From: Pseudomonadota bacterium
GTDB taxonomy: Bacteria; Pseudomonadota; Gammaproteobacteria; Burkholderiales; Thiobacillaceae
Assembly: GCA_021820845.1 (NCBI GenBank)
Contig: JAKADC010000008.1
Span: 90,652 to 154,651, forward strand
Direction: 5' to 3'
Length of the DNA: 64,000 nt
The notes beneath the pieces were generated by a model. The model searched no databases. It saw nothing but the letters and a program-made list of their open reading frames with translations, and was not told the origin of the DNA. Below, in pieces: positions 53,201 to 61,798 of this stretch; within the stretch, counting starts at the first letter, position 1, and every line of letters starts with the position of its first letter. A program made the position numbers and the translations under genes.

Positions 53201-53693
53201 CATCGTCGTCTCGCTGCGCACGCAGATGACGCGGCGCGGCAAGATGCTGATCCTGCTGCTCGACGACGCGACCGCACAGGTCGAAGTCGTGATCTTCAAC
53301 GAACTCTACGAACGGAATCGCCATCTGCTGAAGGACGACGCGTTGCTGGTCATCGAGGGCAAGGTCAACCGCGACGATTACTCGGGCGGGGTGCGCGTGA
53401 CCGCGGACCAGATCTACGACCTCGCCGGGGCCCGGACCCGCTTTGCCCAGGGCCTGCGGCTGGTGTGCAACGGGCAATGCCACGGCCAATCCGGCAGCAG
53501 CCGCAAGCTGGCCGAACTGCTTGCGCCTTACAAGGCCCAGGAAGGCGGATGCCCGGTATGGGTCGAATACCACAATCCGAATGCGCGTTGCCGGGTCCGC
53601 CTGGGCGAGGACTGGCGCGTGCGCCTGGACGACCGGCTGCTCGAGTCCCTGGGCAATTGGCTGCGGCCCGAGGCGGTGGACGTCATCTACTGA
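50253..53693 (+). CDS. dnaE: DNA polymerase III alpha subunit
   Basis: Replicative polymerase, type DnaE1, 1146 residues. It has the N-terminal PHP domain (FVHLRLHTEYSVVDGLVRVDE-type start), the polymerase core with GPGRGSGAGSLVAYCL and the catalytic acidic motif MPDFDVDFCQDGRD, and tandem HhH. The C-terminal OB domain (MLAGIVVSLRTQMTRRGKMLI-type segment) is also visible. It is a single gene between two terminators. Confidence 0.97.
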   Translation: MTDPRFVHLRLHTEYSVVDGLVRVDEAVKRAREAGMPALGLSDLSNTFGWVKFYRAARGAGVKPIFGCDVWVTHAADRNRPSRLLLLVQHREGYRRLCELLTRAYEQNLHRGRAEIDPAWLADGTDGLLALSGGDAGNVAQALLDDKPDAARAAAEAWAALFPGRYYLELQRFGQPHTERLIDGLLDVGSALGLPAVATHPIQFLAPDDFKAHEARVCIAEGMMLGDPRRPRPFTSEQYFKTPDEMAALFADLPEALANSVEVAKRCNLTLELGKSKLPDFPTPDGMSLDDYIRQRSHDGLAERMAHLYPDEAERAAKLPEYTARLEFELGTIIQMGFPGYFLIVADFINWAKNNGVPVGPGRGSGAGSLVAYCLSITDLDPLRYDLLFERFLNPERVSMPDFDVDFCQDGRDRVIQYVKDRYGHDAVSQIATFGTMAAKAVLRDVGRVLDLPYLFVDKFVKLVPNELGISLAEAREKEPQIDERARNEEELAELLPLAEKLEGITRNVGMHAGGVLIAPGKLTDFCPLYRAEGSDAMVSQFDKDDVEAIGLVKFDFLGLRTLTILAEAVRFVQRHPGMENFRLEDLPLDDPAVYKLFADGNTTAVFQSESRSAKDLEKKLKGDCFEDIIALMALNRPGPLGSGMVDDFIARKQGKQKPEYFHPDLEPVLKSTYGIIVYQEQVMLVAQILAGYSLGAADLLRRAMGKKKPEEMAKQREIFLTGAAGRGADTKVAERLFDLMEKFAEYGFNKSHSAAYALVAYHTAWLKAHYPAEFMAATMSSEMSDTDKVRVFYEDCRANGLTLLAPDINLSGYRFEPVGKSDIRYGLGAIKGSGEAAIGAIVDERDANGPYKGLFDLARRVDKRYLNRRVLEALVKAGAFDSLNGHRASLMASVGAALETADRAARAGGQVGLFGEALDGGGEELIDVPVWPEQEKLLQEKSALGYFFSGHPFTAYVAEVSGFAKRQLDSLEPSRDPVMLAGIVVSLRTQMTRRGKMLILLLDDATAQVEVVIFNELYERNRHLLKDDALLVIEGKVNRDDYSGGVRVTADQIYDLAGARTRFAQGLRLVCNGQCHGQSGSSRKLAELLAPYKAQEGGCPVWVEYHNPNARCRVRLGEDWRVRLDDRLLESLGNWLRPEAVDVIY

Positions 53694-53744
53694 TCGTCCT
53701 CAAGGCGCCGGCAAGGAGGCCTGCATCTTTCCCGTTACAGGGTA

Positions 53745-53779
53745 TTGACAATCGTTGAATAATATTAGATTATTCTAAT
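53745..53779 (+). promoter_or_regulatory. Sigma-70-type promoter with a dyad, upstream of the candidate small RNA
   Basis: A perfect TTGACA (53745-53750) is followed 17 bases later by GATTAT (53768-53773). The -10 region lies in a perfect dyad ATTAGA-TTAT-TCTAAT (53764-53779), a possible operator. The stretch is conspicuously AT-rich for this genome. Confidence 0.6.
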
Positions 53780-53881
53780 AACACTGAGCTTGCTGCAATG
53801 GCACTTGGTGTTGTCTCCTCCAATCCTCCTCCTTTGGTGGATACTCTATGCCCGACTCTTCACCGAGCCGGGCTTTTTTTT
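53780..53881 (+). ncRNA. Candidate small RNA with CCTCC motifs
   Basis: About 100 bases with a promoter before and a Rho-independent terminator at the end, and no plausible frame. The middle is pyrimidine-rich and carries CTCCTCC (53815-53821) and TCCTCCTCC (53824-53832), which are anti-Shine-Dalgarno sequences. Regulatory RNAs with such motifs in single-stranded loops block translation starts. I cannot name a known family. Confidence 0.6.
53850..53881 (+). terminator. Rho-independent terminator of the candidate small RNA
   Basis: GCCCGACTC and GAGCCGGGC pair (one A-C mismatch) around TTCACC, followed by eight T residues. It could also end dnaE transcripts. Confidence 0.88.
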
Positions 53882-53908
53882 GTCCGCTTTCCGGCAGCCC
53901 GTCCAACC

Positions 53909-54178
53909 CTAGTCGGTCCGCTTCACGAACCCGTTGTACCGGCCTTGCGCCTCGTCGATTTCGATCCGCTCGACTCGCGCCAGCGGCGGCCCCTGACGCG
54001 CCCATTCGATGAGCGCCTCGACCGCCTCGGGCGCGCCCTGGATCACCGCCTCGACCGTGCCGTCGGGCGCGTTGCGCACCCAGCCGGCCACCTCCAGGCG
54101 TTCCGCCTCGAGCCGCATCGACTCGCGAAACCACACCCCCTGCACGCGGCCGTGGACGCGCAAGCGCTGCGTTCTCAC
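53909..54178 (-). CDS. acyP: Acylphosphatase
   Basis: An 89-residue enzyme that hydrolyses acyl phosphates. The catalytic block [20 protein letters not shown] holds the phosphate-binding Arg; the catalytic Asn is in [19 protein letters not shown]. It follows metG by seven bases on the reverse strand. Confidence 0.93.
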   Translation of the reverse strand: MRTQRLRVHGRVQGVWFRESMRLEAERLEVAGWVRNAPDGTVEAVIQGAPEAVEALIEWARQGPPLARVERIEIDEAQGRYNGFVKRTD

Positions 54179-54185
54179 CTGCGGC

Positions 54186-56258
54186 TCACTTCACCTTCAT
54201 GCCAGGTTGCGCGCCGCTGTCCGGCGACAGGATGAACAGGCCGGGCGCGTCACCTTTATGCCCGTCAGGGTAGGAGGCGGCCAGCACCATGCCTTCGCTC
54301 ATGCCGAACTTCATCTTGCGCGGGGCGAGGTTGGCGACCATCACGGTGAGCCGGCCGACGAGGGCTTCGGGCGCGTAGGCCGACTTGATCCCGGCGAAGA
54401 CCTGGCGCGTGCCGAGTTCGCCGAGATCGAGCGTGAGGCGCAGCAGCTTGTCGGCGCCTTCGACGTGCTCGGCGTTGGCGATGCGGGCGATACGCAGGTC
54501 GATCTTGGCGAAATCGTCGATCGATATCGTTTCGGCGACAGGCGCCGCGGTCGGCTGCCCGGCGTGCGCCTGGGCTTCCGCGTGGCGTGCGGGCGCAGGA
54601 GCGGGGGTCGGTTCGAGATTCTGTTTGTTGGCGTCGATCATGGCGTCGATGGCTTTCGGGTCGATACGGGTCATCAGGTGGCTGTATGGATTGATGTTGC
54701 GGCGGATGAAGAGCGTCTGCGCGTCGTCCCACGCGAGCGGCGGAATATCGAGGAAGGCTTCCACCTGCTCGGCCAGCTTCGGCAGCACGGGCTTGAGGTA
54801 CAGCGTCAGCAGGCGGAAGAGGTTGAGCGCGACGGTGCAGACCTCGTGCAGGCGGTAGACCGCGGCATCCTGCTTGGCGAGCTCCCAGGGCTTCTCGTCG
54901 GCGACGTACTGGTTGGCGCGGTCGGCGAGCGCCATGATCTCCCGCAGCGCCTTGGCGTAGTCGCGCGCCTCGTAGTGTGCGGCGATCGTTTCGGCTGCCG
55001 CCTGGAATTCGCCGATCAATTCGATATTGCCGACGCCGTCGGCGAGCCCGCCGTCGAACTTCTTGTGGATGAACCCCGCGGTACGGCTGGCGATGTTGAT
55101 GAACTTGCCGACGAGGTCAGAATTCACCCGCGCGACGAAGTCGTCGAGGTTGAGGTCGATGTCTTCCATCGTGCCGTTGAGCTTGGCCGCGTAGTAATAG
55201 CGCAGCCACTCGGGATTGAGGCTTTGTTCGAGGTAGCTCGCGGCGGTGATGAAGGTGCCGCGCGATTTCGACATCTTCTGGCCGTTGACGGTGAGGAAGC
55301 CGTGCGCGTAGATCGCGGTCGGCAGACGGTGGCCGGAGAATTTCAGCATCGCCGGCCAGAAGAGCGCGTGGAAGTAGAGAATGTCCTTGCCGATGAAGTG
55401 CACCAGCTCGGCCTTCGATTCGGCGCTCCACCAGGCGTCGAAGTCCAGGCCCTTGTCGGCCGCGTATCGCGCGAAGCTCGCCATGTAGCCCACCGGCGCG
55501 TCGAGCCACACGTAGAAGTACTTGCCCGGCGCGCCGGGAATCTCGAATCCGAAGTAGGGCGCGTCGCGGCTGATGTCCCAGTTCGACAGGCCCGAGGCGA
55601 ACCATTCCTGCATCTTGTTGGCGGCTTCGCTTTGCAGGCTGCCCGAGTTCGTCCAGTCGCGCAGGAAGGCTTCGCAGTCGCCGAGCCTGAAGAAGTAATG
55701 CTCGGAATCCCGCTGCACCGGCGTCGTCCCCGATACGGCCGAGACCGGATTCTTGAGCTCGGTCGGGCTGTAGGTCGCGCCGCAGACCTCGCAGTTGTCG
55801 CCGTACTGGTCGGCCGCTCCGCACTTCGGGCATTCGCCCTTGATGAAGCGGTCGGGCAGGAAGAGGTTCTTCACCGGGTCGTACAACTGCGCGATCGTCT
55901 TCACCTCGATCAGGCCGGCGTCCTTCAGCGCGAGATAGATCTTCGACGCGAGCGCGCGGTTCTCTTCCGAGTGCGTCGAATAGTAATGGTCGAAGCCGAT
56001 GTGGAAGCCGGCGAAGTCGCGCGTGTGCTCGTCCCACACGCGGCCGATCAGCGTCTCCGGCGTGATGCCTTCCTTTTCCGCGCGCAGCATGATCGCGGTG
56101 CCGTGCGTGTCGTCGGCACACACGTAGCGGCAGTCGTGGCCGCGCATCTTCTGGAAGCGCACCCAGATGTCGGTCTGGATGTATTCGACCAGGTGGCCGA
56201 GGTGGATGCTGCCGTTGGCGTAGGGCAGGGCGGAGGTGACGAGGATCTTGCGGGACAT
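54186..56258 (-). CDS. metG: Methionyl-tRNA synthetase
   Basis: A 690-residue class I synthetase. HIGH region [21 protein letters not shown] region [12 protein letters not shown], and a zinc knuckle with CPKCG and CEVCG as in E. coli-type MetRS. The C-terminal Trbp111-like tRNA-binding domain (from about residue 585, [27 protein letters not shown] segment) is present. The start at 56258 ([13 protein letters not shown]) is the family start; the longer frame to 56318 adds an unrelated tail. Confidence 0.96.
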   Translation of the reverse strand: MSRKILVTSALPYANGSIHLGHLVEYIQTDIWVRFQKMRGHDCRYVCADDTHGTAIMLRAEKEGITPETLIGRVWDEHTRDFAGFHIGFDHYYSTHSEENRALASKIYLALKDAGLIEVKTIAQLYDPVKNLFLPDRFIKGECPKCGAADQYGDNCEVCGATYSPTELKNPVSAVSGTTPVQRDSEHYFFRLGDCEAFLRDWTNSGSLQSEAANKMQEWFASGLSNWDISRDAPYFGFEIPGAPGKYFYVWLDAPVGYMASFARYAADKGLDFDAWWSAESKAELVHFIGKDILYFHALFWPAMLKFSGHRLPTAIYAHGFLTVNGQKMSKSRGTFITAASYLEQSLNPEWLRYYYAAKLNGTMEDIDLNLDDFVARVNSDLVGKFINIASRTAGFIHKKFDGGLADGVGNIELIGEFQAAAETIAAHYEARDYAKALREIMALADRANQYVADEKPWELAKQDAAVYRLHEVCTVALNLFRLLTLYLKPVLPKLAEQVEAFLDIPPLAWDDAQTLFIRRNINPYSHLMTRIDPKAIDAMIDANKQNLEPTPAPAPARHAEAQAHAGQPTAAPVAETISIDDFAKIDLRIARIANAEHVEGADKLLRLTLDLGELGTRQVFAGIKSAYAPEALVGRLTVMVANLAPRKMKFGMSEGMVLAASYPDGHKGDAPGLFILSPDSGAQPGMKVK

Positions 56259-56325
56259 GGAAGGGCCAAAAGGCGCAAAAGCCACCATTTTACCGCGGCA
56301 GCCGGCGCCGCCTTTCAATGAGCCG

Positions 56326-56928
56326 CTAAAAACGCGAGCCGGGCTGCTTCAGAAATTCGATTTCGTCGGGCGTCGAATCGCGCCCGAGAATTGCGTTGCG
56401 GTGCGGAAAGCGGCCGAAACGGGCGACGACGTCGCGATGCCTGCGCGCGTAGTCGAGAAAGCCGTCGAAGAGCGCGCGCTCGTCGGCAGCGGCCTCGCGC
56501 GCCAGTTGCTCGTACAGCGACACGGACCGTTCCTGTATCTCGATCGACTCGGCGTGCTCCAGCGGGAGATAGAGAAACACCCGCTCGATCGGCGCGAGTT
56601 GCCGGTCCTCGCGCGCCGACAGCGCGGCGAGGCTGTGCGCGAGCGCCTGCGGATCGGTCGCGAACGCCTGCGGCCGGTCGCGGTAGACATGGTGCGGAAA
56701 CTGGTCGAGCACGATCACGAGCGCCAGCCTTGCGCGCGGTGTGTCGGCCCAGTGGCCGAGCCGGCCCTCGGCCGCGGCCGCCAGCGTATCGGAAAATCGT
56801 TCTTTGACCGCCAGGTCGTTCGTGGGCAGCTTGCCGAACCAAAGCGTCCGTTGCCGTGCGGCAACGTCCGTGGCGCCGCCCGGCGCACCGAACCAGAACG
56901 CGAGGACGTCGTCAGCCTGGACCGCCAT
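56326..56928 (-). CDS. DUF924 family protein
   Basis: A 200-residue helical protein of the DUF924 family, with a TPR-like fold. The blocks [38 protein letters not shown] (56644-56724) and [22 protein letters not shown] are the family signature. Function unknown. It lies between metG and the CDGSH gene on the same strand, spacing 14 bases from the latter. Confidence 0.88.
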   Translation of the reverse strand: MAVQADDVLAFWFGAPGGATDVAARQRTLWFGKLPTNDLAVKERFSDTLAAAAEGRLGHWADTPRARLALVIVLDQFPHHVYRDRPQAFATDPQALAHSLAALSAREDRQLAPIERVFLYLPLEHAESIEIQERSVSLYEQLAREAAADERALFDGFLDYARRHRDVVARFGRFPHRNAILGRDSTPDEIEFLKQPGSRF

Positions 56929-56942
56929 GGCGAATCGCCCGT

Positions 56943-57194
56943 TCAGAAGATGTCGTCGGGCAGGTCGTTATGCGTGCCGTCGCAGAAGGGCTTGTCCTTG
57001 GTGTGCTTGCAGTTGCACAGCCAGACCGTGGTCTTTTCCTTGATGACGAACGACATCGGTTCCAGTCCGCTGCCCTCGTGCGAGCCGTCGCAGAACGGCT
57101 GCGTCATCGAGCGGCCGCACGAACACCACCAGTACTCACCGGGTTCGAGCTCGAGTTCGGCGGGATTGCGGTCATACACAACGGGATCGGACAT
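56943..57194 (-). CDS. CDGSH iron-sulfur domain protein (two motifs)
   Basis: An 83-residue protein with two CDGSH-type 2Fe-2S sites, CSCGRSMTQPFCDGSH and CNCKHTKDKPFCDGTH, each with the C-x-C...C...H ligand set. Such small two-motif proteins are related to the mitoNEET/Miner2 class and are thought to handle redox or iron-sulfur transfer. The start is MSDPVVYDRN at 57194; the longer frame to 57245 is probably untranslated. Confidence 0.9.
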   Translation of the reverse strand: MSDPVVYDRNPAELELEPGEYWWCSCGRSMTQPFCDGSHEGSGLEPMSFVIKEKTTVWLCNCKHTKDKPFCDGTHNDLPDDIF

Positions 57195-57296
57195 CCTTGG
57201 CTCCAAGCGCAAAAGCGCCATTCTAGATGCATTGTGGCCCGGCATATCCGCACGAATTTTGGGGAATTCGCGGCCGCGCGAAGCCTGGCGGAACCT

Positions 57297-58703
57297 TCAG
57301 GCTCCGCCCCCGAGCGCCTTGTACAGCGCGACCTGGGCGCTGATCTGCTGCAGCCGGGACGTGACGATCGCCTGCTCCGCGCTGAACGCATCGCGGCTGG
57401 CGTCGAGCACTTCCAGGTAGCTGGCAATGCCCGCTTGCTCGCGGGCCTTCACGCGTTCGAGCCGCGCCTTCTGGGCGCGCAGGTTGGCCTCCTGTGCGCT
57501 CAGCTGCTCGGCATAGGTCGCCCGCGCGGCGAGCGCATCGGCCACCTCGCGGAACGCCTGCTGGATGGTTTTTTCGTAGTCGGCCACCGCCTCGACCTTG
57601 CGCGCTTGCGCCACGCCCAGGTTGGCCTTGTTGCGCCCGGCGTCGAACAGCGGCAGCCTCAGCACCGGCTCGAACAACCACGCCTGGCTGCCGGCGCCGA
57701 ACAGGCCCGAGAGCGCACTGCTCGCCGTCCCGAAATTGGCGGTCAGCGCGATGCGGGGAAAGAATGCCGCGCGGGCCGCGCCCACGTTGGCGTTGCTGGC
57801 GATCAGGCGCTGCTCCGCCGCGCGCACGTCGGGGCGCCGCAGCAGCACATCCGAGGGCAGACCCGGCGCGAGCGTCCCGAGGGCCGTCTGGCCCGAGACG
57901 TCGGTCGCTTCGGGCAGCGGAACCGCCATGCCCGTGAGCAGGCGCAGGGCATTCTCGGTTTGCATGCGCTGGCGCTTCAAGTCCGCCCACTGCGCGCGCA
58001 CCGATTCGGCGAGGCTTTCTGCGGCGAGCACGTCGAGATCTGTCGCGAGCCCGGCTTCACGCCGCTTGCGGATGAGGTCGAGGCTGTCTTCGCGGGTTTT
58101 GAGCGTGTCCTCGGCGAGCTTCGCCTGCTCGGCGAGCGCGGTGAGCTGATACCACGTGCCGGCGACGTCGCCGATGAGGCTGACGCGGAAGCTTCGGGCC
58201 GCCTCGTCGCTCGCGAGGTATTGCGCCCTGGCAGCCTCGCTCAGCGCGGCGACCCGGCCCCAGAAATCCAGCTCGAACGCAGTGACGCCCAGGCCGACGT
58301 CGTAGCGGCTGGCGGTGCGCGCCGTGCCGAGCCCGGTGAGGTCGGCCGGCGTGCGGCTGCGGCTGGCGTCGGCCTGGCCTTCCAGCGTCGGGAAGCGGTC
58401 GGCGCGGGCGACCCCGGCCAGCGCGCGCGCTTCCTCGACACGCGCCAGCGCGATTCGCATGTCGCGGTTGTTGGCGAGCGCAGTCTCGATCAGCGTATGC
58501 AGCGCCGGATCAGGGAAATACGCCTGCCAGTCGGGCAGGGCCGCGGCCGTCGCGGGCAGGTCTGCCGCAAAGGTTTGCGGAACAGGCGGAGCCGGCCGCT
58601 GATACGCCGGAATCTGCGAGCAGCCGGCGAGCAGCGTCGCCAGGATCAGCAGGGCGGCAGGCCGGCGCAAGGCGCGCCGAGGTACGAGCTTGGGGTCAAT
58701 CAT
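57297..58703 (-). CDS. RND efflux outer membrane lipoprotein (OprM/NodT family)
   Basis: Outer membrane channel of the tripartite pump, 468 residues. The lipobox is LLAGC. Two repeated OEP domains follow, with TolC-like segments such as LALVEEARAL-type helices, ELDFWGRVAALSEAARAQYLAS and LRRPDVRAAEQRLIASNANVGAARAAFFP (about 57740-57850). Its ATG overlaps the permease stop by eight bases, and it closes the tetR-adaptor-permease-channel operon. Confidence 0.94.
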   Translation of the reverse strand: MIDPKLVPRRALRRPAALLILATLLAGCSQIPAYQRPAPPVPQTFAADLPATAAALPDWQAYFPDPALHTLIETALANNRDMRIALARVEEARALAGVARADRFPTLEGQADASRSRTPADLTGLGTARTASRYDVGLGVTAFELDFWGRVAALSEAARAQYLASDEAARSFRVSLIGDVAGTWYQLTALAEQAKLAEDTLKTREDSLDLIRKRREAGLATDLDVLAAESLAESVRAQWADLKRQRMQTENALRLLTGMAVPLPEATDVSGQTALGTLAPGLPSDVLLRRPDVRAAEQRLIASNANVGAARAAFFPRIALTANFGTASSALSGLFGAGSQAWLFEPVLRLPLFDAGRNKANLGVAQARKVEAVADYEKTIQQAFREVADALAARATYAEQLSAQEANLRAQKARLERVKAREQAGIASYLEVLDASRDAFSAEQAIVTSRLQQISAQVALYKALGGGA

Positions 58704-61700
58704 CTTTGAGTTCCTCCCGCGGCCGGCTGGGGAAGCGTTTGCGGATCACCACGAAAAACACCGGGACCAGGAAAATGGCGAGCAGGGTCGCGGCAATCAT
58801 GCCCCCGACGACGCCGGTGCCCACGGCATGGCGGCTCGCCGCGCCCGCGCCGGTCGAGATGGCGAGCGGCAGCACGCCGAGGATGAAGGCGAAGCTCGTC
58901 ATGAGAATGGGCCGCAGGCGCAGGCGGCTGGCCTCCAGCGTCGCGGCCATCAGGTCCATGCCCTTGTCGTGGAGCTGCCGGGCGAACTCGATGATGAGGA
59001 TCGCGTTCTTGGCCGACAGGCCGATGATCGCGATGAGGCCGACCTTGAAGAACACGTCGTTCGGCAAACCGCGCAGGTCCACGGCGAGCACCGCGCCGAG
59101 GACGCCGAGCGGCACCACCAGGATGACCGAGAACGGAATGGCCCAGCTTTCGTACAGCGCCGCGAGCGCGAGGAACACCACCAGCAGCGACAGCGCGAAA
59201 AGGACGGGCGCCTGGGCGCCGGCGAGCCGTTCCTCGAACGAGGTGCCCGACCATTCGAAACCGTAGCCCGGCGGCAGCTTGGCGGCGATCTCTTCCATGG
59301 CCTGCATCGCCTCGCCGGTGGAATGGCCGGGCGCGGGACCGCCGGCGATCTTCATGGAGGGATTGCCGTTGTAGCGGTCGAGCTTGGGCAGGCCCACGAT
59401 CCATTTCGGCTTCGCGATCTCGCCCAGCAGCACGATGTTGCCGGCGCGGTTCCGGATCGGCAGCTTGAGCAGGTCGTCCGGCGTCTTGCGCAGATCCGCG
59501 TCGGCCTGCATCTGCACCTTGAGGATGCGCCCGTTGTGAACGAAGTCGTTGACGTAGGACACGCCGATGGCGGAACTCAGCGTGTCGTTGAGGTCGGCCA
59601 TGTCGATCTGCAGCGCCTGCGCTTTCTCGCGATCGATGTCGAGGAAGACCTGCGGCCCCGGTTCCTGGCCTTCGGGGCGCACGCCGGCCAGCCGCGGGTC
59701 CTGGCTTGCCATTCCCAGCACCATGTTGCGCACGTCCAGCAGCGCGTTGCGCCCCTGCACGGAGCGGTCCAGCAGGCGGAAGTCGAATCCGCCCACCGCG
59801 CCGAGTTCGGGGATGGCAGGCGGATTCACCGCAAAGATCACCGCCTCCTTGATGCGCATGAACGTGCCCATGGCGCGGCCGATCACGCCCTGCGCCGAAT
59901 GCTCCGCGCCGCTGCGCTCATCCCAGTCCTTGAGCCGGGTGAAGACGAGCGCCGCGTTCTGACCGCGTCCGAAGAAGGAGAAGCCCACGACGCCGATCAC
60001 GCGGTCCACTTCCGGCTGCTTGAGGTAGAACTGTTCGACCTGGGAGAGCACCTTCACGGTACGCTCCTGGGTGGCGCCGCCGGGCAACTGCACGAGGGTG
60101 ATGAAGTAGCCCTGGTCCTCGTCGGGCAGGAAGCTTCCGGGAAGCTTGGTGAACAGCCAGCCGGCGGCGATCACGATGGCGAGATAGATCACCATCCAGC
60201 GTCCGCTCCTGGCCAGGATGCGCGCGGTGAGGCCGTGGTAGCGCGTGGTCACGCGGCCGAAGAAGCGGTTGAACCAGCGCTTTTCGTCCTGATCCTCGTG
60301 GCCCGGCTTGAGCAGGGTCGCGCACATCGCGGGCGTGAGCGAGAGCGCCATCAGCACCGAGAACGCCATGGTGAGAATGAGGGTGGCGGCGAACTGGCGG
60401 TAGATCGCGCCGACCGAGCCGCCGAAGAACAGCATCGGCATGAACACCGCCGAGAGCACCACGGAAATGCCGAGGATCGCGCCGAGAATCTGATCCATCG
60501 CCTTCACGGTGGCGGCGAGCGGCGACAGGCGCTCCTCGCGCATGATGCGTTCGACGTTTTCCACCACCACGATGGCGTCGTCCACGAGGATGCCGATCGC
60601 GAGCACCATGGCGAACAGCGTCAGCACGTTGATGGAAAAGCCGAAGGCATACAGGCCCGCGGTGGCGCCGGCGAGCGCCACCGGCACCACGACGGCCGGG
60701 ATCAGCGTCGTGCGCCAGTGCCCGAGGAACACATACATCACGATGAACACCAGGATCATGGCTTCGCCGAGCGTCTTCACCACTTCGAAGATCGAGATTT
60801 CCACGAAGCGCGACGTGTCGTAAGGCACCGTCCAGCTCATGCCCTGCGGGAAGAAGCGCGCCAGTTCCGCCATGCGCGCCTTGACCGCCTTGGCCACGTC
60901 GAGGGCGTTGGCGCCGGGTGCGACGCGAATCGCGATGGCGGCGATCGGCTGGCCGTTCATGCGCGCGTAGCGCTCGTAGGTGTCGCCGCCCAGTTCCACG
61001 CGGGCGACATCCTTGACCTTCACGGTGGCGCCGTTGGGGAGCGCGCGCACCACCACGTTGCCGAATTCCTCAGGCGTGTTGAGGCGGCCGCGCGTCACGA
61101 TCACCGCGTTCACCTGCGCGCCCGGTGCGGCGGGCGCCTGATTCAGCTCACCCGTGGCGAGCTGCACGTTTTGCGCCTGCAGGGCGCGCTTCACGTCCGC
61201 CGGGGTGAGGCCGTACGCCGTGAGTTGCTCCGGCTTGAGCCAGATGCGCATCGAGTATTCGCTGCCGAACATGATCGCTTCGCCGACGCCCGGTACCCGC
61301 AGCAGGGGATCGAGCACGTTGGCCGCGGCATAGCTGCCGAGGTCGATCGCGCTGCGCTTGCCGTCCTTGGAATACAGGGCGACGAACATCAGATAGTTGC
61401 GCTGCGGCTTCGTCACCGGCACACCGAGCTGCCGCACTTCTGCCGGCAGCCGCGCCTCGACGCGCTTGTAGCGGTTCTGCGCTTCGACGGAGGAGATGTC
61501 GACGTTGGTGCCGGGCTCGAAGGTCAGCGTCAGCGTGCCTGCGCCGAGCTCGGACGAGGCCTCCATGTAAAGGAGGTGCTCGATGCCGTTCATCTCCTGC
61601 TCGATCAGCTTGATCACCGTATCCTCGACCACCTGCGCCGATGCGCCGGGGTAGGTCACGTTGAACGCGATCTGCGGCGCCGCGACCGGGGGATATTGCG

Positions 61701-61797
61701 CGACCGGCAGGTTTTTCAGCGCGATGACGCCGCCGAGCAGGATCAGGATCGCGATGACCCAGGCGAAGATGGGCCGGTGGATGAAAAAGCGCGCCAT
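58696..61797 (-). CDS. RND efflux permease (HAE-1, AcrB/MexB-like)
   Basis: Inner membrane proton-driven multidrug transporter, 1033 residues, 12 helices with two large periplasmic loops. The start ARFFIHRPIFAWVIAI is typical. TM4 holds the proton-relay pair in GILVDDAIVVVENVERIM. GSFLPDEDQGYF and the C-terminal SIKNAILI-like block (LSAKNAILIIEFARQ) are present. The drug range cannot be read from sequence. Overlaps the channel gene and starts one base before the adaptor's stop. Confidence 0.95.
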   Translation of the reverse strand: MARFFIHRPIFAWVIAILILLGGVIALKNLPVAQYPPVAAPQIAFNVTYPGASAQVVEDTVIKLIEQEMNGIEHLLYMEASSELGAGTLTLTFEPGTNVDISSVEAQNRYKRVEARLPAEVRQLGVPVTKPQRNYLMFVALYSKDGKRSAIDLGSYAAANVLDPLLRVPGVGEAIMFGSEYSMRIWLKPEQLTAYGLTPADVKRALQAQNVQLATGELNQAPAAPGAQVNAVIVTRGRLNTPEEFGNVVVRALPNGATVKVKDVARVELGGDTYERYARMNGQPIAAIAIRVAPGANALDVAKAVKARMAELARFFPQGMSWTVPYDTSRFVEISIFEVVKTLGEAMILVFIVMYVFLGHWRTTLIPAVVVPVALAGATAGLYAFGFSINVLTLFAMVLAIGILVDDAIVVVENVERIMREERLSPLAATVKAMDQILGAILGISVVLSAVFMPMLFFGGSVGAIYRQFAATLILTMAFSVLMALSLTPAMCATLLKPGHEDQDEKRWFNRFFGRVTTRYHGLTARILARSGRWMVIYLAIVIAAGWLFTKLPGSFLPDEDQGYFITLVQLPGGATQERTVKVLSQVEQFYLKQPEVDRVIGVVGFSFFGRGQNAALVFTRLKDWDERSGAEHSAQGVIGRAMGTFMRIKEAVIFAVNPPAIPELGAVGGFDFRLLDRSVQGRNALLDVRNMVLGMASQDPRLAGVRPEGQEPGPQVFLDIDREKAQALQIDMADLNDTLSSAIGVSYVNDFVHNGRILKVQMQADADLRKTPDDLLKLPIRNRAGNIVLLGEIAKPKWIVGLPKLDRYNGNPSMKIAGGPAPGHSTGEAMQAMEEIAAKLPPGYGFEWSGTSFEERLAGAQAPVLFALSLLVVFLALAALYESWAIPFSVILVVPLGVLGAVLAVDLRGLPNDVFFKVGLIAIIGLSAKNAILIIEFARQLHDKGMDLMAATLEASRLRLRPILMTSFAFILGVLPLAISTGAGAASRHAVGTGVVGGMIAATLLAIFLVPVFFVVIRKRFPSRPREELKDD

Positions 61798-61798
61798 G

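Noticed and set aside
50550..53573. 1007-codon open frame antisense to dnaE
   Set aside because: Codon-bias shadow of dnaE; composition-driven sequence rich in V, D, R, A and H with no motif.
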